Positions 1 to 9,795 of a stretch of 64,000 bases of DNA are shown here, piece after piece; position 1 is the stretch's first letter, and each line of letters begins with the position of its first letter. The notes below the pieces were generated by a model. It was not told where the DNA came from and did no database searches. It saw only the letters and a program-made list of their open reading frames with translations. A program made the position numbers and the translations under genes. Where the stretch lies: the NCBI GenBank assembly GCA_947650365.1, contig OX393551.1, positions 59,215,744 through 59,279,743 on the forward strand, given 5' to 3'. Source of the stretch: Chamaelirium japonicum. Its lineage: Eukaryota > Streptophyta > Magnoliopsida > Liliales > Melanthiaceae.

Positions 1-330
1 CGGGCGAGCTATGAGTACCGTCCATGGGCGACCTCTTCCGCGTGCGACCTTTTTACATGCGGTCAGGGTAAGCCTCGGGCGAGCTGTGGGTACCAGCCAT
101 GGGCAACCTCTTCTACGTGTGACCTGATCTCGGTGGTCAGGGCAATCCCCGGGCGAGTTGTGAGCACCAGCCACGGGCGACCTCTTCTGCGTGCGACCTA
201 ATCTCGGTGGTTAGGGCGAGCCCTGGGTGAGTTGTGAGCACTGACCATGAGCGACCTATTCCGCATGCGATCTAATCGCAGCTATTAGGGCGAGCTATTT
301 GGGAGTGTTCTCTAAATTTCCAAGATCTAT
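1..330. repeat. 74-bp tandem array, left copy (about 4 units, cut by window edge)
   Basis: Units of about 74 bp repeat with the shared core GGGCGAGCTGTGAGTACC, then CATGGGCGACCTCTTCCGCG, then a GATCTCGGTGGTCAGGG-type segment. The same array lies at 33890-34490 in inverted orientation. It belongs to the 3' untranslated part of gypsy element G1, upstream of the antisense ORF promoter. Unit number differs between the two arms by one. Confidence 0.85.
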
Positions 331-906
331 TCAGGTCACAATACTGTTTGCCCCAAAATTGGGGCTGGCTTCAAATCTTGAGCTCATTCGGGGGGAAAAC
401 TTCCCTCGTCTTATCGTGTCTCCCTCTGCTGCTGCCATGTAGACGACGAGTCGTATGCATTCTTTGGCACCATCATTACCCCCTCCTAGATAGGCGAGCA
501 TCCAGAACGGTCGAAGCCCGTCTAGGAGTCGATCATTGGTCCCTTCTGTAGGTTAGATGGCAGCCGACTTCGGGAATCACAAAGATCCGGACCTCTATCT
601 GTATCGTCTCATTAATGGGGCGTGGGATCGAGACTCGAGGCGCTAGACATCATCATGAATTTTTAAATAGCCTCGTACGGGGCCGCGTCACGTGGCACAC
701 ACCGGTTGACTGGATATCAATCGCGTATCGGCAAGGGGGGATGTTGCTAGCGTTGCTGTCGTCGGTGCAGGTGCGGGGATGTGTACAGGGACACGCATTA
801 ATCTCTGATCGGGAGAGAGGCGATTGTCCTTACGATTGCTACGGCGTCGCCTCGCACGTTGAGCTCCGTATTAAATGTTGATGGCTTCATATGCCTTCAC
901 TGATCC

Positions 907-914
907 TATAAATA
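907..914 (+). promoter_or_regulatory. TATA box of the antisense ORF, left arm
   Basis: TATAAATA lies inside CCTATAAATAGGGG, about 155 bases upstream of the ATG at 1070. It points in the opposite direction to the gypsy pol. An A/T-poor leader with short AGCTCGCTCTTCT-like repeats (about 960-1045) follows. This is a good plant core-promoter match, but transcription is inferred. Confidence 0.6.
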
Positions 915-1069
915 GGGGTGAGGACTTTTACTCACTTTCTGTGAAAGAGCTCTCCCTTCCAGCTCGCCTTTGTAACTCGCTCCTCTAGCTCGCTCTCATA
1001 GCTCGCTCTTCTAGCTCGTTTTTCTAGCTCGCTCTTCTTATTGCATTTTCCTCCACCCCTGCTCCTAAT

Positions 1070-3543
1070 GTGGCGACCTCCCAGGACGAGCCCGTCGCTG
1101 CTATTCCTATCTCTGTGACCTGCCCGGGTGGTCAGGAAGAGGAAGCCCCTCTGAACGAGCCCACCATAGTTTGGTTCAAGGATGCTGGCGGCCAACCCAT
1201 TTCGGAGAGCCTGCATGCCGCCGCCAATATCCTTCCCCATCTCCTGCTAACCACCATGCCTCGCTTGGGGAGGCTGGGACAATTGTTTCAGTGGGTTTGC
1301 TGTGGTCCAGGCTCAGACTCCCTCTAAATCGCCTGGCGGGCGAGCTGCTGGAGCTGGCGGGTTTATGCCCATCCCAACTCATAGGCAACTCCTGGGGTAT
1401 CTCTACGGGCTCTCTCGGATCGAGGATGCCCTCAACGTGAAGATCCCGCTCTCCTACCTCCTAAAAAAATGGTTACTCAAGGCGGGCTCTACCTACAACG
1501 ACGTTGGCTGTGACGTCTTCTACCTTGTCGGACGCCCTAGCGAGGTGCTCCCCTTCTCCTCCATCGAGAACAAGGACAGGTACTAGAAGGAGTACTTGTT
1601 CGTGGTTGCCGGGGAGTGGCAAGGGTGGCACATGGGTGTCCCATGCCACCTGGGTAGGCCGCTTCTATCCGTCTTCAAGGAGATCAGCTTGTATCGAGCT
1701 GGCGCGAAGAAGTGCATCATGGACTCGAGGGAATGGTCCCTCGATACCGCTATCTTAGACTTCTTGGGAGGGCAAACTCCCAAGAAGGCCATCGCGCCTG
1801 ACTTTGCGTTCTAGCTGAGGGACGCCAAGACCGGAGGCGTCGCCACTAAGCAAAAGATGGCACGGAAGAAGAAGGTCGTTATCTCCTACCGGGCTGGTGC
1901 GGGCCAGGGGACCCAAGGCGCTGGGACCTCCGGAGGCGTCCCGCCGAAGAGGATGGGCAAGAAGCGGGCCTCGCCTATTTGATTCGACGATGCTGACACC
2001 ATGGAGATGCTCGGAGAGGCCAAGATTGCTCTGCCCCCACCTCCTCCGGTTGAAGCTGCTGCCTCAGGTGAGCCTTGTGCTCCCCCTGCTCTTTCTTCTA
2101 CTACTTCTGCCACTGCTGCTATAGCAGGCTCTGCTCCGGAGGCTTCTGTTCCACAACGATAGGTCATTATGATCAAGCCCGAAGATTCGCGCGTCGATCT
2201 CCTGCTCTCTATGGCGGAAGTGGGGTCTCTCATGGCTGAGATCTTGATGCGAGATTTCCCTGGCGACCTCTCAAAACCACTCATTGTTGCAGTGATGACT
2301 CCAGAAATGGAGAAGGGGAAAGAGAAGAGGAAGATTGCTTGGCGGCCCCCTCACCCTTCGGGGGGGAGGACGACTTGCTCGGGAAGCTTTTGCCCGGGTG
2401 CTGGCAGAGAAGAAGAAGGCCGCTATGCGCGAAGCGGGCCTAGGATCGGACGCCGATCTCAGCTCGGAGGATGAGGCTGCTCAACCAGTCTCCGTCACCG
2501 CTCCAGCTCCGATCGTGCCACCCCCGCCCTTCTAGGGGCCTGCTCTCGCGGGTGCCCCGGTCACCTCGCCTCCAAAGTCCCTGGCCCCAGTCCGCATGGG
2601 CGCCCAAGAGGTCACCGACCCTCTTGGAGACTTGGGGGGTTTAATCTACAAGGCTCCCACCCTAAGGCCCATCAGATCCAAGTCCTCAAGCTCGGGCCCT
2701 AAGGCTTCAAGATCGGACTAGTCCAGGGCGAGGAATTCGGTGGACCCCGCCTGGACGGTGGGGAAGGCGGGTCCTCGCGAGTTCCTCCGGATCTGACCAT
2801 AGCTAATCCTGCGGCCCATATTCCTCCCACGGCAGGCTCCATAGGATAAGAGGCATCGGGGACCTCGCCCTCCTTGGGCGAGGTGGCCAGGGCCCCCCAC
2901 TACCTTCGTGAGATCTTCGACCGTAACATTTTTGCCAAGTCTCCGCTCATGGTGATTTTTGACAGGCTCGCCGAGGTAACACCCTGGTTTTCCTCTTTTT
3001 TCCCTGCTCTTCTTTCTGATTGCTTACTTGACCTTCACTGGTGGAAAAGGTGAACCGGACTCTGGCCGAGAATGTTGCCGCCACTAGAGGGAGCCTCGTT
3101 GCTCTCTTCGATGACTCCCTCCTGGGCTCGGAGCGTCGGATAGATGAGCACATCCACTGACTCCGCCAAGCGGATCGGTCCGACAAGCTAAAAGCCGAGG
3201 TGGACTACGTCAGTAGGTGGCCAACCTGGCATCCGAGCTGGCTTCTGCCGATGAAGCCCACTCCCTCTCAACCGCCAAGCTGCAAGAGGCCCTGAAGGTG
3301 AAGGATACGGGGCAAGCAAAGCCCACCCAACTCCGTAGCGAGGCTATCATTATGAAGGACAAGATTGCCGCGATGAAGGAGGCACACCCCCGCGATCTGT
3401 GAGCCCAATAGAGCCACCTCCAGGCGCAACTCAATGAGCTCCTCTAGAAGGGCACGCTTGATGCGGTGGAACGATACAAGACCGAGAGGTCAAAAAAGAG
3501 ACGTCAGGGGAGCAGCAGTGGGGCGGACATGAGCAGACTCTGA
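1070..3543 (+). pseudogene. Antisense accessory ORF of gypsy element G1, left copy
   Basis: This is a decayed coding unit running opposite to pol. It begins with MATSQDEPVAA at 1070, shifts frame near 1302-1327, then keeps one frame to about 2330 apart from nonsense codons at 1584, 1812, about 1980 and 2160. Another shift occurs near 2335. A probable short intron spans about 2970-3051 (GTAACACC to GGAAAAG), followed by a coiled-coil-like, Lys/Glu/Ala-rich tail that ends at TGA 3541-3543. The middle part (KDRY-stop-KEYLFVV, where Trp would fit the stop) resembles the 'putative gypsy-type transposon' proteins of plant Tat/Retand elements, which carry an extra ORF antisense to pol. The family assignment is from memory of that architecture; the protein's role is unknown. 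Confidence 0.6.
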
Positions 3544-4129
3544 GCTCACTGTCCTTATCTCTGTAACCACCTTTTGAAATAATGAAATCTTTTTTTTTAG
3601 CTCGCTTGTCTCTATGTTGCTTTCTCTCTTTGATGTCCCTGAGTTCTCATCCATGGTTGTTTCAGGGGTGTCGAGGGTCCTACCCCGGGCAAGGCAACTA
3701 ATTCGTCGAAAAAGTTCCAATCTAAAAAAGACGATATGCAAGTGAAAAATATGATATGCACGATAAAACACAATGACCCCTGAGCTCGGAAAACCATCCG
3801 AAGAACAAATCTAATAATTCAAAACTTCCTAAGCTCAAGGATTCAATACTTTATTTTGAAAAACAAATTAAGTACTAGCTGCCCTCTGCTTGGTTAATTA
3901 CCCCTAGCAACCCTAGTTACTGGATATGCCCTCAGCTCGATTTGGCGACCTCGCAACTCTCTGCGATCTTGCCAAATCCAAACTTTGAGGGGTTACCAAA
4001 AGATTTTCAGGTCGCCGAAATGGGTGGTCACCCATTCTTGTCCCCTTAGATTACCCCAGGGTGCTTCCGATCATGGCGTATGAACGTAAAGGACCCCCGT
4101 CTTGTTTAAAGTCCCCTAGACAGCGGACT
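3544..4129. other. Spacer between antisense ORF and pol, left arm
   Basis: No supportable coding sequence is seen. Just after the antisense ORF stop there is an AATAATGAAATC stretch near 3573-3590 that could act as its poly(A) region. The rest is G1 internal non-coding sequence, repeated in the right arm at about 30045-30630. Confidence 0.5.
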
Positions 4130-6339
4130 GTACTTTGATAGAGCTGCGTGCGATCTATTACTTCATCTGCTTCTGGGAGCTCTACACACCTGAGGTTGGG
4201 CCTGCTAAAGGACTTTCTGAAGAGGCGGACCCAACGAATGAGATACCCGCCGGCACTATTCTCAATTCACCGAGTTTCTTCCTTATTGTCGGGGAGTTCA
4301 CCCTTCTAGAGATAGCGAGCAATTGGCGCAGTCCAACCGGTGGGTAGTACCTTAGCTGAGGTTTGATTTACTACGCTCTCACCAAGTTGGATTCGGAGTC
4401 GATCGTGTACTTCGATTACTATTTACCATACTTCGAGACCTCCAAGCAGGGAGGCAGTGTTAGATAAGGCATCTGCTCGCTTGTTGTCTGATCGAGGGAT
4501 TTGCTCGAACGAAGTATTCTCGAATTTTGCGATCATGCCCTTTACGAGACCCACATAGCTCGCCATTCGCGTATTTCGGGAGGCATAGTCACTGTTGACT
4601 TGGCAAATGATTAGCTGAGAATCACTAAAGACGTCAAGCTTTCTCACACCAACATCATTAGTGAGCTACAGGCCAGCCAAGAGTGCTTCGTACTCGGCCT
4701 CATTATTCGTGGCTGTGAAACCTAGCCGAATAAATTTTCGAGAATTACTTTATTGGTGATCAGTACGACCCCGATTCCCGTTCCAAAGACGTTGGATGAG
4801 CCATCGACGAAGAGCTTCCAATCTTTAGCAGTGGCTGATTCGGTCAGGAAGTGATCACCTGGCTCGCCCAGGAACCTCGTCCTCCTAGGGTGTGCCTTTG
4901 TTGGCTCGTCTTCCAAGATTGAGATTGGCTCTTCAAGCGGGAAGTCTACCAAGAAATCGGCCAAAGCCTACCCTTTGATTGCAATTTGCAGGATATACTC
5001 CAATCCGTAAGTGGTGAGCTCAGTAGACCAGCTGTAGAGCCTCCCGGCTACCGAAGGCTTTGATAGCGCGCTCTTCAAGGGGTGCTCGGTGATGACTTTG
5101 ATGGAATGCACTGAGAAGTAAGGATGGAGCTTCCACGCAGTTAAGACCAAGGCCAGGTCGACCTTCTCGATTGGTCAATATCGGAGCTCGACGAGGAGCA
5201 TAATGTGACTTATGAAGTACATGGGCCTTTATAGCTTTGCATCTTCCAACAATAGGACCCCGCTCACCGCATTCTCGATTACAGAGAGATAGATGCCGAA
5301 ATCGTCTCGAACTTTGGGTGTGGCCAAAATGGGGGGACTAACCAGGTAATCTTTGACTTTTCTGAACATAAACTCACACTTCTCATCCCAACGAATGTTG
5401 GATCCCTTTCGAAGCAATTCGAACAAGGGTCGGTAACTGTCAGAAGACTTCCAAATGAAGCGATTAATTATCACGATTCGCCCGCTCAACCTCTAGACTT
5501 CCTACCGCATCCTCGATGAGGGCATCTCGATGAGCGCTCTGATTTGTGTCTGCCTCGATTCCACGATGGGTGACCAGGTACCCCAAGAACTTTCTAGAGG
5601 TAACTCCAAATGCACACTTTGCCGGGTTCAACTTCATTTGAAATTTTCTCAAGACGTCAAATACCTCTTTGAGGTCGGCGATATGTCCCTCTCACTGGCG
5701 ACTCTTCACCAAGAGGTCATCTACATACACCTCGACATTCTTGCTGATTTGATCCTTGAACATATGAGTGACTAACCTTTGATAGGTTGCCCTGGTGTTC
5801 TTGAGTCCGAAAGGCATCACCCGGTAGTAGAACAACTTTTGGTACCCCGTTCCAGAGTAGAAAGCGGTCTTCTTTTGGTCGTCAGGATGAAGAGGTATCT
5901 AGTTATATCCAGAATACCCGTCCATGAAGGAGAGAGCCCGGAATCCGATAGCAGCATCCACTAGAGCTCCGATTCTTGGGAGGGGAAATCCGTCTTTTGG
6001 GCATGCTTTGTTGAGGTCGGAGAAGTCTATACATACCCGAACAGCTCCGCTCTTCTTTGGCACTGTCACGATACTGGAGATACACTCAGGAAAATAAGCC
6101 TCGTGGATAAATCCAGCTCACTCTAGCTTTTCAACTTCTGCCGCAACTGCAGCGGCCTTCGCAACTGGGATATGCCGAGCTTTCTGCTTGATTGGAGGGA
6201 AGTCGTGCAGGGTGTGCAAACGGTGGCAAGTGACCTCGGGATCAATCCTGGGCATATCGGCAAAGCTCCATGTGAACACGTCCCAGTAATCTTTGAGAAA
6301 AATTATCAAGGAGGAGACTTCGGCTTCGGTCAATGATGT
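4130..6339 (-). pseudogene. Gypsy G1 pol remnant (reverse transcriptase and RNase H), left copy
   Basis: Read on the minus strand this begins right at the G2 junction with TEAEVSSLIIFLKDYW, passes PRIDPEVTCHRL, and enters a Ty3/gypsy reverse transcriptase. That domain has the CIDFSDLNKACPKDGF and MDGYSGYN motifs and a YVDD active site at 5715-5726. An RNase H domain follows (KLFVDGSSNVFGTG near 4800, then NKRADALSNTASLLGG). Several stops and shifts break it, and the integrase is missing. At about 6180 this copy keeps the frame KQKARHIPVAKAAA that the right copy has lost through one extra A, so the left arm is the better preserved here. It is non-functional. Confidence 0.9.
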
Positions 6340-6952
6340 TGTGGGGGGAAATTCCCGAGCCGCCTTGATCGAGAATTCCACCCCACAGCCTTGATTGAAT
6401 TTGATGGTTTGTAGAGTTAGAGAGATGGAAGAGTAAATAAAGAGAGTAGGGAGTGATGACACAATGATAGGTGACGGAGTTCAGTCTTACGACCTACGTC
6501 TCCGGGCGAGAGGTGCCACCTGATCTTCACTATAATTTGAGTAAAATGAGGGGTGAGCGTTCTCTTGACAGGCCAAGAGAAGCTTCGTACAGTGGGGTTG
6601 CACGGAGCAACTAGAAGAGTACAAGAAGGAGAGAATTGAGCTCTAGCACTTGCTCTGGAATCCTCCTCCTCTGATTGAATGACCAACCTTCTTCCTGGAT
6701 GCCTTGGGGATCTTTTTATAGCGTAGGCATGTGCCCGATATGGCAGTGATGACATGGCGATGATGATATGGCACTGGTTCTGGGCCTCCTTGCTGGGTCC
6801 TTATTGGGCCGTTGTTCGGGCCCAATAAAGGGGAGGGCTTGATCTACGAGCCCCGTAGAGTGGGCCCATGAACCCGGGCGGGCTTACCCACTTGGGCCAT
6901 TGCGCGGGCCCATACCGCTCTGATCCGCTCCAGTACAATTTTTGCACCCACA
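6340..6952 (-). repeat. Copied 3' LTR of G2 in the left arm (613 bp)
   Basis: On the minus strand it starts TGTGGGTGCAAAAATT and ends TTTCCCCCCACA, the same boundaries as the G2 LTRs at 19991-20603 and 27222-27834. It carries the 3'-LTR type of the variants, for example GCTATAAAAAGATCC where the 5' LTR has GCTATAAAAGGACCC. At 6335-6339 it is followed by the ACATC target base group (GATGT on the plus strand), then by G1 pol. This confirms that it was copied after G2 had inserted. Confidence 0.95.
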
Positions 6953-7236
6953 GTTACCCCCTCCCAGTCGGGTCAGGACCCCCGGGGTCGGCTGGGATTC
7001 CAAGGTGCAAACGCCTTAGGATTCTGGCATGGTTGGCAAGGACCGTTAGTGTCGCGGTTCGTATTAGTAGAGTCTCCTTCTGCCGATGCCGAGACCCTTT
7101 TGGCGCGAGCCCAAAAGTCTCGGTTTTGCAAGTGGGCGTTTCCGAAAAAGCAGTGTGTTTTCCAACCGAGAGGATACCGAGATGATACCGAGAGGGTACC
7201 AAGAGGATACCGAGAGGATACCAAGAGGGTACCGAG
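6953..7236 (-). repeat. 3' internal tail of G2 in the left arm
   Basis: This matches 26938-27221 inverted. It holds the polypurine tract (GGGAGGGGGTAAC on the minus strand) next to the LTR, and the start of the run of short TCTCGGTATCC/ACC repeats. Similarity to the right arm stops abruptly at 7236, where copia/MITE sequence begins. Confidence 0.9.
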
Positions 7237-7442
7237 GTTTCAAATGAGCATTTTGCGCTCAATATCATTTATCCCAACCTTATATGCTCTCCATTTACCC
7301 TAGTTTAGGTGGTTCTTTTCTAATTCTCCAGGCCTAGTTTTCCCTCTTCTAAGGGTAAAATCGTCCTAATAAACTGTATTATGTAAGTGATAATCAAACC
7401 ACGGATACAGCCAGAATATTTCTCCCAAATAGACGTCAGCTA
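7237..7442 (-). mobile_element. Half of a fold-back MITE (truncated at the duplication junction)
   Basis: This is the inverse of 35899-36105, one arm of the MITE at 35899-36426. It ends at TTAGCTGACGTC (minus strand) inside a copia LTR, at the same host position as in the right copy. The other arm is missing because the inverted duplication is joined here. Confidence 0.75.
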
Positions 7443-8322
7443 ACCTGTGAGAGATCAATTTGCCTGAGTAATCGACTTTTCAGGGGTTGATATATAAAAA
7501 TGAGGTTTCTAAGGGGTTATTGCATGACTAATCTAGTTTTCAGTGGTTGATATACAAATATGAGGCTTCTTAGGGTTAATATCTTAAAGGCTTACCTTTT
7601 AAGGGGCTATATGTAAAGATTTCTGTTTTAAAATATAGTTAATAAGATCCACAACTCTGACTCATATCCTAGATATCTTTCTACCTCATCCCTGGATGGG
7701 CGTAGCTCGTTTGGTGGGAAATGATTTAGATTTGTATCAATTCACCTTATTCATAAGATTTTTATTTTAAAATCTACTTCACTTTTAGTCCCACTAAATA
7801 CATATAGGGGTAAGAAATCAATGTCGTTTAATTTTATAGATTTGAAACAAACAATGCAAATATCATATCAACATCGAAAAGATCGAGAAAGAATATTACA
7901 CCTCCGACCATATTGCATCAGGGATGGCGATATGATGAGGTTGCTTGATCCCACTTGGAGTATCTCCCTCGAACATGAATGAACATGCGTGTAGACTAGT
8001 CCTTGTATCAAAGCCTTGTCTCCGAAACCTCGTAGCCGATCAAAAGAGATAGGAGAGAGGGAGATATTTCTAGTTTAGTCTTTGACTGAATGATTACCTT
8101 AATAGATGGTTGATACATCTATTTATAACTAAACTAGGACACCCCCAAAACCATAATTATCGAAATCTAATATAATCATTCATAGGAATAGGTGAAGGAC
8201 TGTGATTCATCACTTAACCATAAAACATATGGGATTTATTTTTTATTAAAGTCCAATCATTTAGGGTTTACATTGGGTCATCCTTAAGCTCACACGCAGC
8301 CAATGTGTGGCCAAACCCAACA
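7443..8322 (-). repeat. Copia 3' LTR on the minus strand (left copy)
   Basis: Read on the minus strand it starts TGTTGGGTTTGGCCACACA immediately after a polypurine tract (AAATGGGAGAG, 8323-8333). It has a TATA-like TTATAAATAGATG near 8125. It aligns with the right copy at 35395-35898 with roughly 10% divergence. It also contains about 370 bp (7488-7860) absent from the right copy. The true 3' end of the LTR is uncertain because a MITE sits in it and the duplication joins there. Confidence 0.7.
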
Positions 8323-9576
8323 CTCTCCCATTTGGCACAATAATTTTAATAAGCAATAAGAAATCAAACTATAATACTCATACAAATTTTGAAAGCAAAA
8401 CTTTACCAATATTTCCTTATATGGTATCCATAAGTTCAAATGAAAGTTTTCAATCACATGAAACATGATGGCCGTACCCATATCGATAAATAGTTCATTC
8501 CATGTGTTAATTATAATATAATCATTCATGACCACACACTTTATGTGACGAATAGCTTTATGAGTAAATGAATGATTCACTCTATGTGAGAACATTACGC
8601 CTCAAAACTTTAAGTGTACATAGCTGAGACAAGACAAAACTTTATTCATTGCTGAAAATAAGGTTTTTTGTAATTAGTAAGAGTACAATGAGCTAGTAAG
8701 ATATATACGATCCACATGACTCTTATACTTAATGGGTGGTAACCCTGTTGAGGATCATGCTAGACGATACTGGATAAACAATCCGATACTAAATCATTTC
8801 GACCATGATGGGTCAACAAAGATCAATTGCACAAAATGATTCTCCAACGAATCGATGCGAAACAAGTAATCCAACATAAATAGAGAAGTAGCAAGGCAAG
8901 AAGAATCAACCATAAAGTAATCACATAAGTGAGACAAGAGATTTACATGGAAACCCTTGCGGGAGAAAACCACAGGTGAAGACAATCAGACGGTCTACTA
9001 GAACGAAAAACAAACGGAGTTACAAGCAACACTCAACTCTAACAAGATAAACTCCCTTCGTCGAGAGCACCTCCTTCTTCTCCAAACCCTCACCAAGCCT
9101 CTCTAAGCCTCCCTTAAAGTATACTAACTTTCCTCATGAATCTAAAAACCTTAGTATCCCGTATATATTAAGGGAATAGGTGTACATACGCTATATTCTG
9201 AAATTCCCATTAAAACAACATCAAAAGGAAAACCAAACTGTGCGCAAGGTTGGTCTGACTCGCATTGCCAGACAAAGTCGTGTGCATGATATGGGAAAGT
9301 CGTGCGCATAACTTCCTACGCTCATGTCTCATCGAGTGAAGGAAGGACGCGTCGAGATTCTCGGGGCCCAGGTTGTGCACACAAACTGTCGGTCGCGCGC
9401 ATGACACCTGGGCAAGACGTGTACGTCGACTTTTTTGGAGCGGGAAGGTTGTGCAAACGATCTGTCCAGATCTTGCGCATGACACCTAGAGTTAAGCCAC
9501 TTCTTCAATAATCTTCACCTTGAAAAGAAGTATAAAATAAAATCGATCGTCATTTTCACCTGCACCCTAACGGTGC
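8323..9576 (-). other. Copia 3' internal and LTR-like sequence
   Basis: Bases 8323 to about 8600 are copia 3' internal sequence; the part near 8323-8475 matches 35250-35394. From about 8620 to 9230 there is a second LTR-like stretch with the phrase ACATGGAAACCCTTGCGGG (read on the plus strand), of a type common in plant copia LTRs. A possible start is TGTTGTTTTAATGGG on the minus strand near 9220. No ORF is convincing. Whether this is one element or two nested copia ends cannot be settled by eye. Confidence 0.4.
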
Positions 9577-9584
9577 CCGAAAAT
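9577..9584. repeat. hAT target-site duplication, left (CCGAAAAT)
   Basis: The 8-bp word CCGAAAAT directly precedes the hAT terminus at 9585 and recurs exactly at 13438-13445. Eight base pairs is the diagnostic hAT TSD length. Confidence 0.95.
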
Positions 9585-9795
9585 CAGTGGTGGCTCCAGG
9601 AATTTATATCAGTGGGGTCAAAAGTTGCATTAAAAAAATATTTTTTTTATGTATCGATATCTATTATTTATTTTTAATATTTCAAAAAAGAATTAAAGAT
9701 GATGTATATTTCTCAAATCATAAATAAAATAAAAGTTGAACACATTGATACTAATATTTCTTACTCCAAAAAAAGCTTGTAAATACATAAACTTC

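Larger units (their letters stand above)
1..7236 (-). repeat. Left arm of a large inverted duplication (partner 26938-34247)
   Basis: This segment is the reverse complement of 26938-34247. Over most of it a left coordinate x pairs with right coordinate 34174-x. In the first ~170 bases the sum is about 34248, because the right arm has one extra 74-bp tandem unit. Translated pieces of the two arms are identical or differ at a few residues, so divergence is about 1% by eye. The arm contains the junction between the G2 3' LTR and G1 pol, so it is a copied segment and not an independent insertion. The arm runs off the window start, and its inner edge is at 7236. Confidence 0.95.
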
